The notes beneath the pieces are model-generated. The model made no database searches and was not told where the DNA came from. It was given only the letters and a program-made list of their open reading frames with translations. Positions 32,321-39,900 of a stretch of 48,555 nt of DNA are shown here, piece after piece; positions within the stretch are counted from its first letter, which is position 1, and every line of letters starts with the position of its first letter. This DNA is from an uncultured Oscillospiraceae bacterium (GTDB taxonomy: Bacteria > Bacillota > Clostridia > Oscillospirales > Oscillospiraceae), in the NCBI GenBank assembly GCA_934645175.1, contig CAKUDE010000014.1, positions 1 to 48,555 of the forward strand, read 5' to 3'. A program made the position numbers and the translations under genes.

Positions 32321-32349
32321 ATTATAGCCTTGTCTCACAATAAAAGCAA
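32321..32349 (-). promoter_or_regulatory. Sigma-A promoter of rpsT
   Basis: On the minus strand: TTGCTT (32349-32344), 17-nt spacer, perfect TATAAT (32326-32321). Confidence 0.87.
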
Positions 32350-32428
32350 GCGTTTTTTTCTCTTTTTTGCAAAAATTTTTGCATTTTTTGAAAAATCGGG
32401 AATGCTAGGCCAAAAGGAGGCGCATAGA

Positions 32429-33268
32429 ATGACCATCCGAACCGACCTTGCCGCCGAGGCAAGGGCACTTTTTGAGAAAAACGCGGACGAAACAACACGT
32501 CTTGAGGGGGTTCGCGCACGGCGGCGAGAGCTACGCGGTGCGGCGCTTGAGCGTGTGGAGATCCTCGACGAGCGCGGAGAACGGGCGCTAGGGAAACCGT
32601 GCGGGCGCTATGAAACGGTGGAATTTGATCCGCTGACCTACGATGTGCCGCAGCTCTCGGCGCTTCTGGCGCGCCGACTGCGACTGATGCTCGGGGTTGA
32701 CCGCAATGCGTCGGTATTGCTGGTCGGTCTGGGAAACCGTGCGGTGACGCCCGATGCGCTCGGGCCGGAAACGGTCGGCCGCGTGTTTCTGACACGGCAT
32801 CTTCTGGAGCATCTGCCGGAGCAGTTTTCCGGCTGCCGCCCGGTCAGTGCGGTCTGCCCGGGTGTGCTTGCTACGACGGGCATGGAATCCGCCGAGCTGG
32901 TACGCGGCGCGGTAGCATATGCAAAGCCCGACTGTGTGATTGCCGTCGATGCGTTGGCGGCCGCTGCGCCGGAACGTCTGTGCAGAACGGTGCAGCTTTC
33001 CGATACGGGCATCAGCCCCGGCTCCGGCGTGGGGAACCACCGTGCGGCGCTGACACGGCAGACGCTCGGCGTCCCCGTGTATGCCGTCGGCATTCCGACC
33101 GTCGCTTCGTCCGGCGTCTTCGGCGGCGCCGGAGATATGATCCTCACGCCGCGCGACATTGACGCGCAGATCCGGCAGTCGGCGCGTCTACTGGCGGCGG
33201 CGCTCAATCGTGTGCTGCACCCGCAAATATCCGACAGCGAGCTGACGCATTTTTTGCCGATTTCTTGA
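32429..33268 (+). CDS. gpr: Spore germination protease GPR
   Basis: 279 residues from ATG 32429 (MTIRTDLAAEA), with AAAGGAGG 8 nt upstream. The extension to 32330 is A/T-driven and not family-like. GPR degrades small acid-soluble spore proteins during germination. Family blocks are RTDLA near the start, LLVGLGNRAVTPDALGP, the GMESAEL segment, VDALAA and SDTGISPGSGVGNHR. It is shorter than Bacillus GPR (about 370), mainly through a compact N-terminus and C-terminus. It is strong evidence for endospore formation. The promoter would be forespore-specific, but no clear sigma-G match was found. spoIIP, which often follows gpr, is replaced here by sigG. Confidence 0.95.
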   Translation: MTIRTDLAAEARALFEKNADETTRLEGVRARRRELRGAALERVEILDERGERALGKPCGRYETVEFDPLTYDVPQLSALLARRLRLMLGVDRNASVLLVGLGNRAVTPDALGPETVGRVFLTRHLLEHLPEQFSGCRPVSAVCPGVLATTGMESAELVRGAVAYAKPDCVIAVDALAAAAPERLCRTVQLSDTGISPGSGVGNHRAALTRQTLGVPVYAVGIPTVASSGVFGGAGDMILTPRDIDAQIRQSARLLAAALNRVLHPQISDSELTHFLPIS

Positions 33269-33657
33269 AAATGTATTATGTAAACACGATATTCATGGGA
33301 TGTATTTTTTTCAATCCGCAGAGGCTGTGCAAAACTCTGTGCATTGTGTGCAAAACTCGCGCAGGAGCGACGAATCCGTGTTTTTCCTGCTCTGAATACA
33401 CGGATGTATGCACTGTATATGAATGAATATTGAATGGATATGCCGTTTCATAATTTTTCCCGGCCTCGAATAATTTTGAATTATGTAAACAAAATGGCGG
33501 AAAAATCGGCTGAAAAAGTTCGTAAAATCCGGAAATGGCTCGAATACCGGCACAAGAATGGATGAATTGTCTGTAAGGACGCGGCGTAGAACGGATATTT
33601 CCGGGGAATACTGCTTGCATGATGCGCGGAAGCGCGCAGAAAACGGAGGATAAAACA
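33269..33657 (+). other. A/T-rich gene-free region between gpr and sigG
   Basis: 389 bp, clearly more A/T-rich than the flanks. It contains TGTGCAAAACTC twice (33326-33337, 33347-33358; 21 bp apart), ATTATGTAAACA twice (33275-33286, 33480-33491), an ATCCGTGT/ACACGGAT dyad (33374-33405) and a sigma-F-like promoter (33584-33613). No gene was seen and no terminator after gpr was recognised. Confidence 0.6.
33584..33613 (+). promoter_or_regulatory. Sigma-F-like promoter of sigG
   Basis: GCGTA (33584-33588), 15-nt spacer, GGGAATACTG (33604-33613). This fits the known sigma-F pattern GYWTA-n15/16-GGnnAnAnT with one -35 mismatch, and sigG is transcribed by sigma-F in Bacillus. It lies 44 bp before the ATG. 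Confidence 0.5.
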
Positions 33658-34434
33658 ATGCAGGGCAAGGTGGAGATCTGCGGCGTGAACACGGCACGCC
33701 TGAAAACCCTGAGAAACGATGAGATGGACGTACTGTTTGCGCGTGCGCGGCGGGGAAACGAGGCGGCGCGGCAGGCGTTGATCGAGGGAAATCTTCGACT
33801 GGTGCTGTCGGTGATCCAGAAGTTTATGGGACGGGGAGAGAACCCGGACGATCTGTTTCAGGTCGGTTGTGTCGGATTGCTGAAGGCCGTAGCACGCTTT
33901 GATTGCACGTTGGGGGTGAAGTTTTCCACTTACGGCGTGCCGATGATCGAAGGGGAGGTCAAACGCTTTCTGCGCGACTATGCTTCCATTCGCGTGACGC
34001 GCAGCCTGCGCGATACGGCTTATCGCGTACTGCAGTGTAAGGAGGCGCTTGTCACGGAGTTGGGGCGCGAGCCGACGCTGGAGCAGATCGCACAGCGCCT
34101 GGAGCTGCCGGTGAAAAACGTCGTGGCGGCGATGGACGCCATTGCCGCGCCGGTATCTTTGTTTGATCCCGTCTACAGTGACGGCGGCGATCCGCTGACC
34201 GTGATGGATCAGGTGCGCGATACCAAAAACACCGACGAACAGTGGATGGAGCGTATTGCGCTGCGCGAGGCGGTCGGAACGCTCGGTGCACGGGAAAAAC
34301 GAATCCTTGCGCTTCGTTTTTTTGACGGAAAGACGCAGACGGAGGTCGCCTCGGAGATCGGCATCTCGCAGGCGCAGGTTTCCCGACTGGAAAAGAACGC
34401 GCTGTCCGCAATCCGCAAACAGCTTTGCAGTTAA
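33658..34434 (+). CDS. sigG: Sporulation sigma factor SigG
   Basis: 258 residues from ATG 33658, with ACGGAGG 7-8 nt upstream. It directs late forespore transcription. The N-terminal VEICGVNTARLKTL is the hallmark of SigG (the anti-sigma CsfB-binding part). Regions 2 (EGNLRLVLSVIQKF, VGCVGLLKAVARFD, FSTYGVPMIEGE), 3 and 4 (EIGISQAQVSRLEKNAL) are complete. It is monocistronic, with a terminator right after. ylmC, its neighbour in Bacillus, lies 1.9 kb further on. Confidence 0.96.
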   Translation: MQGKVEICGVNTARLKTLRNDEMDVLFARARRGNEAARQALIEGNLRLVLSVIQKFMGRGENPDDLFQVGCVGLLKAVARFDCTLGVKFSTYGVPMIEGEVKRFLRDYASIRVTRSLRDTAYRVLQCKEALVTELGREPTLEQIAQRLELPVKNVVAAMDAIAAPVSLFDPVYSDGGDPLTVMDQVRDTKNTDEQWMERIALREAVGTLGAREKRILALRFFDGKTQTEVASEIGISQAQVSRLEKNALSAIRKQLCS

Positions 34435-34438
34435 AAAG

Positions 34439-34470
34439 GGAGCCTTCCCGTACGGGAAGGCTCCGATTTT
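34439..34470 (+). terminator. Rho-independent terminator of sigG
   Basis: GGAGCCTTCCCG (34439-34450), loop TA, perfect 12-bp complement to 34464, then GATTTT. The U tract is short. Confidence 0.8.
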
Positions 34471-34745
34471 GCGCTCTTTGAAAGACACTTGTGCGTCCAA
34501 CGCGGAGCACGAATGCTTTTTGCGCGAAATGGTCTATACCGATCTTGTCGCAAGGAGGCGCTTTTCGTCCTTCTCCGGAATCCGTGTTCGCAATATTCTT
34601 GACTGGTAGTGCAAAATTGGATGGTGACCGATGGCGTGACGTTGCCGAGTTGCTACGCGGGTTGAATCCAACAAAGTTGGCGCTTGCAAAAAGCTTCCTC
34701 CTGTGGTTGAGCGAGCAACGGTTGGGCTAGTTAGGAATAACCGCC
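34471..34745 (+). pseudogene. Gene-free tract with a possible decayed coding remnant
   Basis: No complete gene is seen. One frame is open from 34491 to 34730 and its last 38 codons (from about 34617) look protein-like: LDGDRWRDVAELL, then GLNPTKLALAKSFLLWLSEQ. That resembles the C-terminal helix of small XRE-type regulators (L-S-P-E-K-L-x-L-A-K pattern). There is no usable start or Shine-Dalgarno for this part, and the first half is unlike protein. It is best read as a fossil or as chance. Confidence 0.25.
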
Positions 34746-34782
34746 ATAAAAAGTCGAAGGCTGCGCCGGGTGGCGCAGCCTT
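34744..34782 (-). terminator. Rho-independent terminator of the ABC ATPase gene
   Basis: AAGGCTGCGCC (34757-34767) pairs perfectly with GGCGCAGCCTT (34772-34782), loop GGGT. On the minus strand it is followed by CGACTTTTTATGG. Confidence 0.85.
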
Positions 34783-34818
34783 CTTCTCTCTCATATTACA
34801 TTGTCGGAGACCGGTGTC

Positions 34819-35988
34819 TCAGATCAGGTTTTCTTCCGTTTCGGGGTCGAACAGGTGGACGAGCGACGGGTCAAAGCGGAAATGCGCGGCGCTGCCGTTG
34901 CGCACGCGGTCAAGCGTCAGCCCGGCCGTCGGGATGATGCCGATCACATCCTGCCCGGCAACGGTCATGTGCAGATGCATTTCGCTGCCCATCATTTCCG
35001 AGACGTCGATTGTGGCGTCAAAGCCTTCGTCCGCCAGCTCCAGGTGTACGGGGCGGATGCCGACAATGACCTCCTGCGTGCCCTTGCCTGCCGCCTTGAG
35101 CGCGGCCTGCTGCGCTTCGGACAGCGCAATGCGTCTGCCCAGCAGCTCAAGGGTATAGCGCCCGGTCTCACAGACGAGCTTCGCATTGCGGAAGAAGTTC
35201 ATCTCCGGCGTACCGATGAAGCCGGCCACAAAGAGGTTGACGGGGTGGTTAAAAACCTCCTGCGGTGTGCCGATCTGCTGGACGCGGCCATCGCGCATGA
35301 TTACGATGCGGTCGCCGAGCGTCATAGCCTCGGTCTGGTCGTGGGTAACATAGACGAAGGTGGTGTTGATGCGGCTGCGCAGCTTGATGATCTCCGCGCG
35401 CATTTCGTTTCTCAGCTTGGCGTCGAGGTTTGACAGCGGCTCGTCCATCAGCAAAACCTGCGGGTTGCGCACAATGGCGCGGCCAATGGCGACACGCTGC
35501 CGCTGACCGCCGGAGAGCGCCTTCGGCTTGCGGTCGAGGTACTCCGTAATGCCGAGGATCTGTGCGGCTTCGTTGACCTTTTTTGCGATTTCATCCTTCG
35601 GGACCTTCTTGAGCTTGAGCGAGAAGGCCATGTTTTCAAACACGGTCATGTGCGGGTAGAGCGCATAGTTTTGGAACACCATTGCAATGTCGCGGTCCTT
35701 GGGCGGCACGTCGTTGACCAGCCGGTCGCCGATGCGAAGCTCGCCGCCGGAAATTTCCTCCAGACCGGCGATCATGCGCAGTGTGGTGGACTTGCCGCAG
35801 CCGGATGGGCCGACCAGCACGATAAACTCGCGATCTGCGATTTCCAGATTGAAATCGTCTACAGCCAGAACACCTTCCTCGGTGATTTTGAGTCTGGGAG
35901 CGGACGCTTCTTCGTCCTTCTTCTTTTTTCTCTTCTTTTCGGTGTAGGGGTAGACTTTCTTAATGTGCTTGAGCGATACGCTTGCCAT
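34819..35988 (-). CDS. msmK: Sugar ABC transporter ATP-binding protein (MsmK/UgpC type)
   Basis: 389 residues from ATG 35988 ([15 protein letters not shown]). It is the ATPase that energises carbohydrate importers and is often shared by several. Motifs are Walker [10 protein letters not shown] (60-68), Q-loop [11 protein letters not shown], signature LSGGQRQR, Walker [12 protein letters not shown], the switch His in VTHDQ and a C-terminal TOBE/OB region. Residues about 16-39 form an inserted Lys/Glu-rich loop ([11 protein letters not shown]), which I recall from other clostridial members. No permease or binding-protein gene is near, so it is an orphan, shared ATPase. The start codon has no Shine-Dalgarno; a good one lies about 120 nt upstream, beyond a G+C-rich insert. 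Confidence 0.93.
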   Translation of the reverse strand: MASVSLKHIKKVYPYTEKKRKKKKDEEASAPRLKITEEGVLAVDDFNLEIADREFIVLVGPSGCGKSTTLRMIAGLEEISGGELRIGDRLVNDVPPKDRDIAMVFQNYALYPHMTVFENMAFSLKLKKVPKDEIAKKVNEAAQILGITEYLDRKPKALSGGQRQRVAIGRAIVRNPQVLLMDEPLSNLDAKLRNEMRAEIIKLRSRINTTFVYVTHDQTEAMTLGDRIVIMRDGRVQQIGTPQEVFNHPVNLFVAGFIGTPEMNFFRNAKLVCETGRYTLELLGRRIALSEAQQAALKAAGKGTQEVIVGIRPVHLELADEGFDATIDVSEMMGSEMHLHMTVAGQDVIGIIPTAGLTLDRVRNGSAAHFRFDPSLVHLFDPETEENLI

Positions 35989-36002
35989 AAATGACGGCTC
36001 TG

Positions 36003-36106
36003 GACGGGATGCCTCCGCACTCCCGGCCTCACGCCCGCCCGCGCCGGGGCGGCACGCCTTGCGGCAAGTCTCCACATTGCCGCACCGCAAGCCCTGCGGA
36101 TGGGAT
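36003..36106. repeat. G+C-rich structured insert in the msmK leader (repeat-element candidate)
   Basis: About 100 bp of very high G+C separate the leader's AAAGGAG (36110-36116) from the start codon at 35988. It contains dyads such as CTTGCGGCAAG (36058-36068) and TGCGGCAA/TTGCCGCA (36060-36067 with 36077-36084). The abrupt composition change and position suggest an inserted short interspersed repeat. Other copies cannot be checked here. Confidence 0.55.
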
Positions 36107-36136
36107 AAACTCCTTTCGTGGCGGTTCGCGCTTGTT

Positions 36137-36150
36137 TGGAAACGTTTCCA
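36137..36150. promoter_or_regulatory. LacI/CcpA-type operator in the msmK leader
   Basis: A perfect 14-bp palindrome, TGGAAACGTTTCCA. Central CG and flanking A/T arms match LacI/GalR-family operators, and it differs from the catabolite-responsive consensus TGWAARCGYTWNCW at one position. It is about 32-45 nt downstream of the predicted start, a typical roadblock position. Confidence 0.78.
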
Positions 36151-36188
36151 TTTCCGTGTGGAGGAAACGCGCCTACCTTAATAACTCT

Positions 36189-36217
36189 ATTTTAGCGGGA
36201 AAGACGGGCAAAGTCAA
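36189..36217 (-). promoter_or_regulatory. Sigma-A promoter of msmK
   Basis: On the minus strand: TTGACT (36217-36212), 17-nt spacer, TAAAAT (36194-36189). Confidence 0.85.
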
Positions 36218-36275
36218 ACCCGCACTTTCCACAAAATTCAACGGGATTTTTGCGCAAAACGACGAAAGCAGAAGG

Positions 36276-36304
36276 GCATCTTCCTTGCAGCGGGCGCATA
36301 GAAT
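36276..36304 (+). promoter_or_regulatory. Sigma-E-like promoter of the ylmC/ymxH gene
   Basis: GCATCTT (36276-36282), 14-nt spacer, CATAGAAT (36297-36304). Compared with the known mother-cell consensus (KMATATT, 14-15 nt, CATACAMT) it matches six of seven and seven of eight positions. It sits 25 bp before the ATG. Confidence 0.55.
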
Positions 36305-36328
36305 GGGAGGAGCAAGGAGCGTGATCGA

Positions 36329-36607
36329 ATGAGCAACCGGTTTTCCAATCTGAAGTGCAAGGAGGTTGTCAATGTCTGTGACGGCTGCCGCCTGGGTTAT
36401 GTTGCGGATGTAACGGTCGACCTGAAATGCGGGCGTATTCTGGCGCTCATTGTCCCGGGCCCCTGCCGCTTCTGCGGCATCCTCGGCAGACACGAGGACT
36501 ATGTGATCCCCTGGGAGTGCATCCGTCAGATCGGAGATGATCTGATCCTGGTCGAGGGCAACGTGGGCGGTTTTTTACATCCCCGCGGCCGCAAAGGGAT
36601 TTTCTGA
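36329..36607 (+). CDS. YlmC/YmxH-family sporulation protein (PRC-barrel)
   Basis: 92 residues with Shine-Dalgarno AAGGAG upstream of ATG 36329. It is a single PRC-barrel-like domain. The conserved features are FSNLKCKEVVNVCDGCRLGYV at the start and the DLKCGRILALIVPGP and IPWECIRQIGDDLILVE segments. The family is linked to sporulation by conservation and its molecular role is unknown. In Bacillus ylmC lies just downstream of sigG; here msmK lies between them on the opposite strand. A sigma-E-like promoter precedes it and a strong terminator follows at 36669. Confidence 0.92.
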   Translation: MSNRFSNLKCKEVVNVCDGCRLGYVADVTVDLKCGRILALIVPGPCRFCGILGRHEDYVIPWECIRQIGDDLILVEGNVGGFLHPRGRKGIF

Positions 36608-36668
36608 CCGTTTTCCTGCTTTCACGGATCTCCTGACGGTACAGAGCGTTTTCCGAAGGATTTACTGA

Positions 36669-36697
36669 GCCTGCCGATCCGTATCGGCAGGCTTTTT
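36669..36697 (+). terminator. Rho-independent terminator of the ylmC/ymxH gene
   Basis: GCCTGCCGAT (36669-36678), loop CCGT, perfect complement (36683-36692), then TTTTT. Confidence 0.93.
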
Positions 36698-36702
36698 ACC
36701 GT

Positions 36703-36734
36703 TGCCGCAAAAATGTGGGCGCATTTTTGCGGCA
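36703..36734. repeat. 13-bp perfect inverted repeat
   Basis: TGCCGCAAAAATG (36703-36715) and its complement (36722-36734) around TGGGCG, six bp after the ylmC terminator. There is no U tract. It could be a second hairpin of a tandem terminator or a binding site for the downstream promoter region. The 36608-36984 gene-free tract otherwise holds A/T-rich sequence (36775-36850) and the next promoter. Confidence 0.6.
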
Positions 36735-36855
36735 GAACGATGCCCGTAGGTTTGCGTCGGTTAAAAATAAATGTAAAAATTATTTATGATAATATCAAAC
36801 AAAAATAGTCGAAAATAATTGTGAAAAATGATAGCACAAAAATGAGAGGAATGTG

Positions 36856-36884
36856 TTGCAAAAGTGTGAGTTTTGTGGTATGAT
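36856..36884 (+). promoter_or_regulatory. Sigma-A promoter of the S-layer protease gene
   Basis: TTGCAA (36856-36861), 17-nt spacer, TATGAT (36879-36884), preceded by about 80 bp of A/T-rich DNA. Confidence 0.8.
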
Positions 36885-36889
36885 GCAAT

Positions 36890-36984
36890 AAACGTCATGC
36901 TGGGGTCAGGCGAGAGACCGACGGATCCTGCATCGCCGGTACCGAGTGCTTCGGACAACACAGAGATTACGAAAGGAACTACGA
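36890..36984 (+). other. 5' leader of the S-layer protease gene
   Basis: About 95 nt of leader with possible hairpins GGTC...GACC (near 36904-36919) and CCGA-GTGC-TTCGG (near 36941-36953). I compared it by eye with c-di-GMP and other common riboswitches and saw no match. Confidence 0.4.
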
Positions 36985-39900
36985 ATGAAAAAGAGTCATT
37001 TCAAACGCGTTCTTTCCCTGCTTCTGACGCTTGCGCTTCTGCTGGGCTTTGCGGTGCCTACCACTGCGCAGGGTGCACAGAGCGATGGCCTGTCCTTCCG
37101 AAAGGTTGAAAACGGAAGCGGCAGCTATCTGAACAGGATGGAACAGCAGGAACAGGAACAACTGTACGAGGACAGCGATATTGTCCGTGTGTCCATTGTT
37201 CTGGAGCAGCCGTCCGTACTGGAACGCGGCTTTTCCGCTTTGAACGTTGCGGAAAACGAAGAAGCCGTGGCGTATGGCAAGGATCTGAAGCGTGCACAGG
37301 AAACGGTGACGGCGAGGATCAACAAGGCTCTTGGCGGCGATTTGGATGTCTGCTGGAATTTGACACTGGCGGCCAACCTGATCTCGGCCAACGTTGCCTA
37401 CGGCTCGATCAAAACAATCGAGCAGATCGAGGGCGTTCGTCAGGTCGTGCTCGAGGCAAAGTATGAGCCCTGCGTAGTAAATTCGGACGAGGAATCCTCG
37501 CCGAATACCGCCACCTCGGGGAAAATGATCGGCTCGTCTGCTGCCTATATGGCCGGTTATACCGGAACGGGCAGCCGCATTGCCATCATTGACACCGGCC
37601 TGGATATGGATCATCAGAGCTTCTCGGCCGGTGGCTATGCGTATTCCATGGCGCTGCAGGCTGCAAAGGCAGGAATGACGCTGGCGGAGTACCTGGAGCA
37701 CATCGGAGCGCTGACGGCCGAAGAAATTCAGGAAAAGCTTCCTCTGCTGAATGTGGCGGAGCGTATGCCGACGGCGACGGGCGAGAGCCTTTACAAGAAT
37801 CTCAAGGTACCGTTTGGCTATAACTATGTGGATAACCAGATGAACTATGTGGATCATAACAAGGATTCACAAGGAGGCCACGGTTCTCACGTTGCCGGTA
37901 TTGCTGCAGCGAACCGTTATGTGATCGACTCGGAGGGTATTTACCGTGAAGCTGCCGAGACTGTTTTCGCAACCGGCGTTGCCCCCGATGCGCAGCTTCT
38001 TATCATGAAGGTGTTCGGAATCCGCGGCGGCGCGTTCGACGCCGATTACATTGCGGCCATCGAGGATGCCATTGTCCTCGGCTGCGATTCGGTCAACCTG
38101 TCGCTCGGCTCGGCTTACCCCGGCTTTACCAGAAGCGCGCTGTATGAGAAGATTTTCGCGAGCTTTTCCGACAGCGATATTGTGATTACCATTTCCGAAG
38201 GCAACAGCAATCATTGGGCTGCCTACGCCGGACACGGCAAGCAGGGCTATCTGTACGGTGACGACGTTTCCATGCACACCGGCGGCTCGCCCGGTACATA
38301 CCCCGAAGCGATGACCGTCGCGTCCGCCAACAACGACGGCGGCGTCGGCTATTACTTTACAATCGACGGTCAGAATTTCATCTACACCGAAACCCTCTAT
38401 ACCAATGAGCCGCTGCGCACGTTGGCCGGCGAACAGGAATATGTTTTCATCGACGGCTTCGGACTGGAGGAGGACTGGGCGGCGATCGGCGAGGCGCTCA
38501 AGGGCAGAATTGCCGTCTGCTCGCGCGGAACCAGCTCCTTCTATGAGAAGGCCGAGCTTGCCGTAAAGTACGGCGCAATCGCAACGATTATCTATAACAA
38601 TCAGGACGGCGTGATCAACATCGACCTGAGCCCCTATACAAAGACACAGCCGGTTGTTTCCGTGACGCAGGCCAACGGTGCCGCGATGAAGGAAAACGCT
38701 ACCGCTGTTCAGGATGCGGAGGGACGGGTGCTGTATTATACCGGCAAAATGACGGTCGGCAACACATACACCGCCAGTCAGTATTTTTCCAGATATTACT
38801 CCATCAGCGCCTTCTCCTCATGGGGTGTGAACGGCTCTCTGAAGCTCAAGCCGGAGATCACCGCTCCCGGCGGCTCGATCTATTCCGTCAACGGCACCGT
38901 CGACGGCGGCAAGGCCTACACAACGATGTCCGGCACCTCTATGGCCGCTCCGCAGGTTGCGGGCATGGCGGCGGTCGTGGCGCAGTGGGTAAAGGAGAAC
39001 GGCCTTGCGGAGAAGCTGAATATTTCCCCGCGTAAGCTTGTTCAGAGCCTGCTGATGTCCACTGCCGTTCCGATGGAACGAAAGGCCGGGCAGTATTATT
39101 CCGTCATTCAGCAGGGCTCCGGCCTTGCCAATGTCGGCAATGCGATTCTTGCCGGGTCGTATATTCTCATGGGTCCCGACGCCACGGAAGACTATGCCGA
39201 CGGTAAGGTCAAAGTCGAGCTTGGCGACGATCCGGAGAAGAATGGCGAGTATACGTTCAGCTTCTCTCTGAACTCCATGGAAAATACGACGCAGCGCTAT
39301 GTGCTCAGCGCGTCTCTGTTTACGCAGGGCCTGTTCAGCGAGAATGGCTATACGTACCTTGACGTCGAAACGGTGCTGCTGTCTGCCGACGTTCAATGGT
39401 TTGTTGACGGAAAGTCCGTCCGCTCCGCCTACGAGCTGACAGGTTGCGACTTCAACGACGACGGTCTGGTGGATTCCGACGACGTCCAGGCGCTGCTCGA
39501 CTATGTGACAGGAGCACGTCCGGCGATCGCACGGAAAGAAAACGCCGACCTGGACGGCGACGGAGACATTGATTCCCGCGATGCCTATGTGCTGCTTGAG
39601 AAGCTGAATTCCGGCGTTCTGACGCTGGCGCCGAACGCTTCCGCGCAGGTGAGCGTGACGATCAGGCTGACCGATGCGCAGAAAAAACAGCTTGACGAGA
39701 ACTATGTAAACGGCGCTTATCTGGAGGGCTATTTCTTTGCGCAGCAGCTTTCCTCCGAGGAGGGCGTGCAGGGAACGACTCATTCCATTCCGCTGATCGG
39801 CTTCTACGGAAACTGGACCGATGCGTCCATGTTTGACAAGGCAAGCTATATCGAGCGCCTCTACGGCGACGATACTCCCACTTATGTTGCCGGAGAGACG

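Noticed and set aside
32381..32407. Sigma-G promoter for gpr (GCATT ... AATGCTA).
   Set aside because: Spacer is about 15 nt where 17-18 is expected and both boxes have mismatches; listed as possible but not supported.
34491..34730. A functional small gene between sigG and msmK.
   Set aside because: Only the last third is protein-like, no start signals exist, and the first part is compositionally random; kept only as a low-confidence remnant.
36890..36984. Riboswitch (for example c-di-GMP) in the leader of the S-layer protease gene.
   Set aside because: The conserved core sequences of the classes I know are not present; only small generic hairpins can be drawn.
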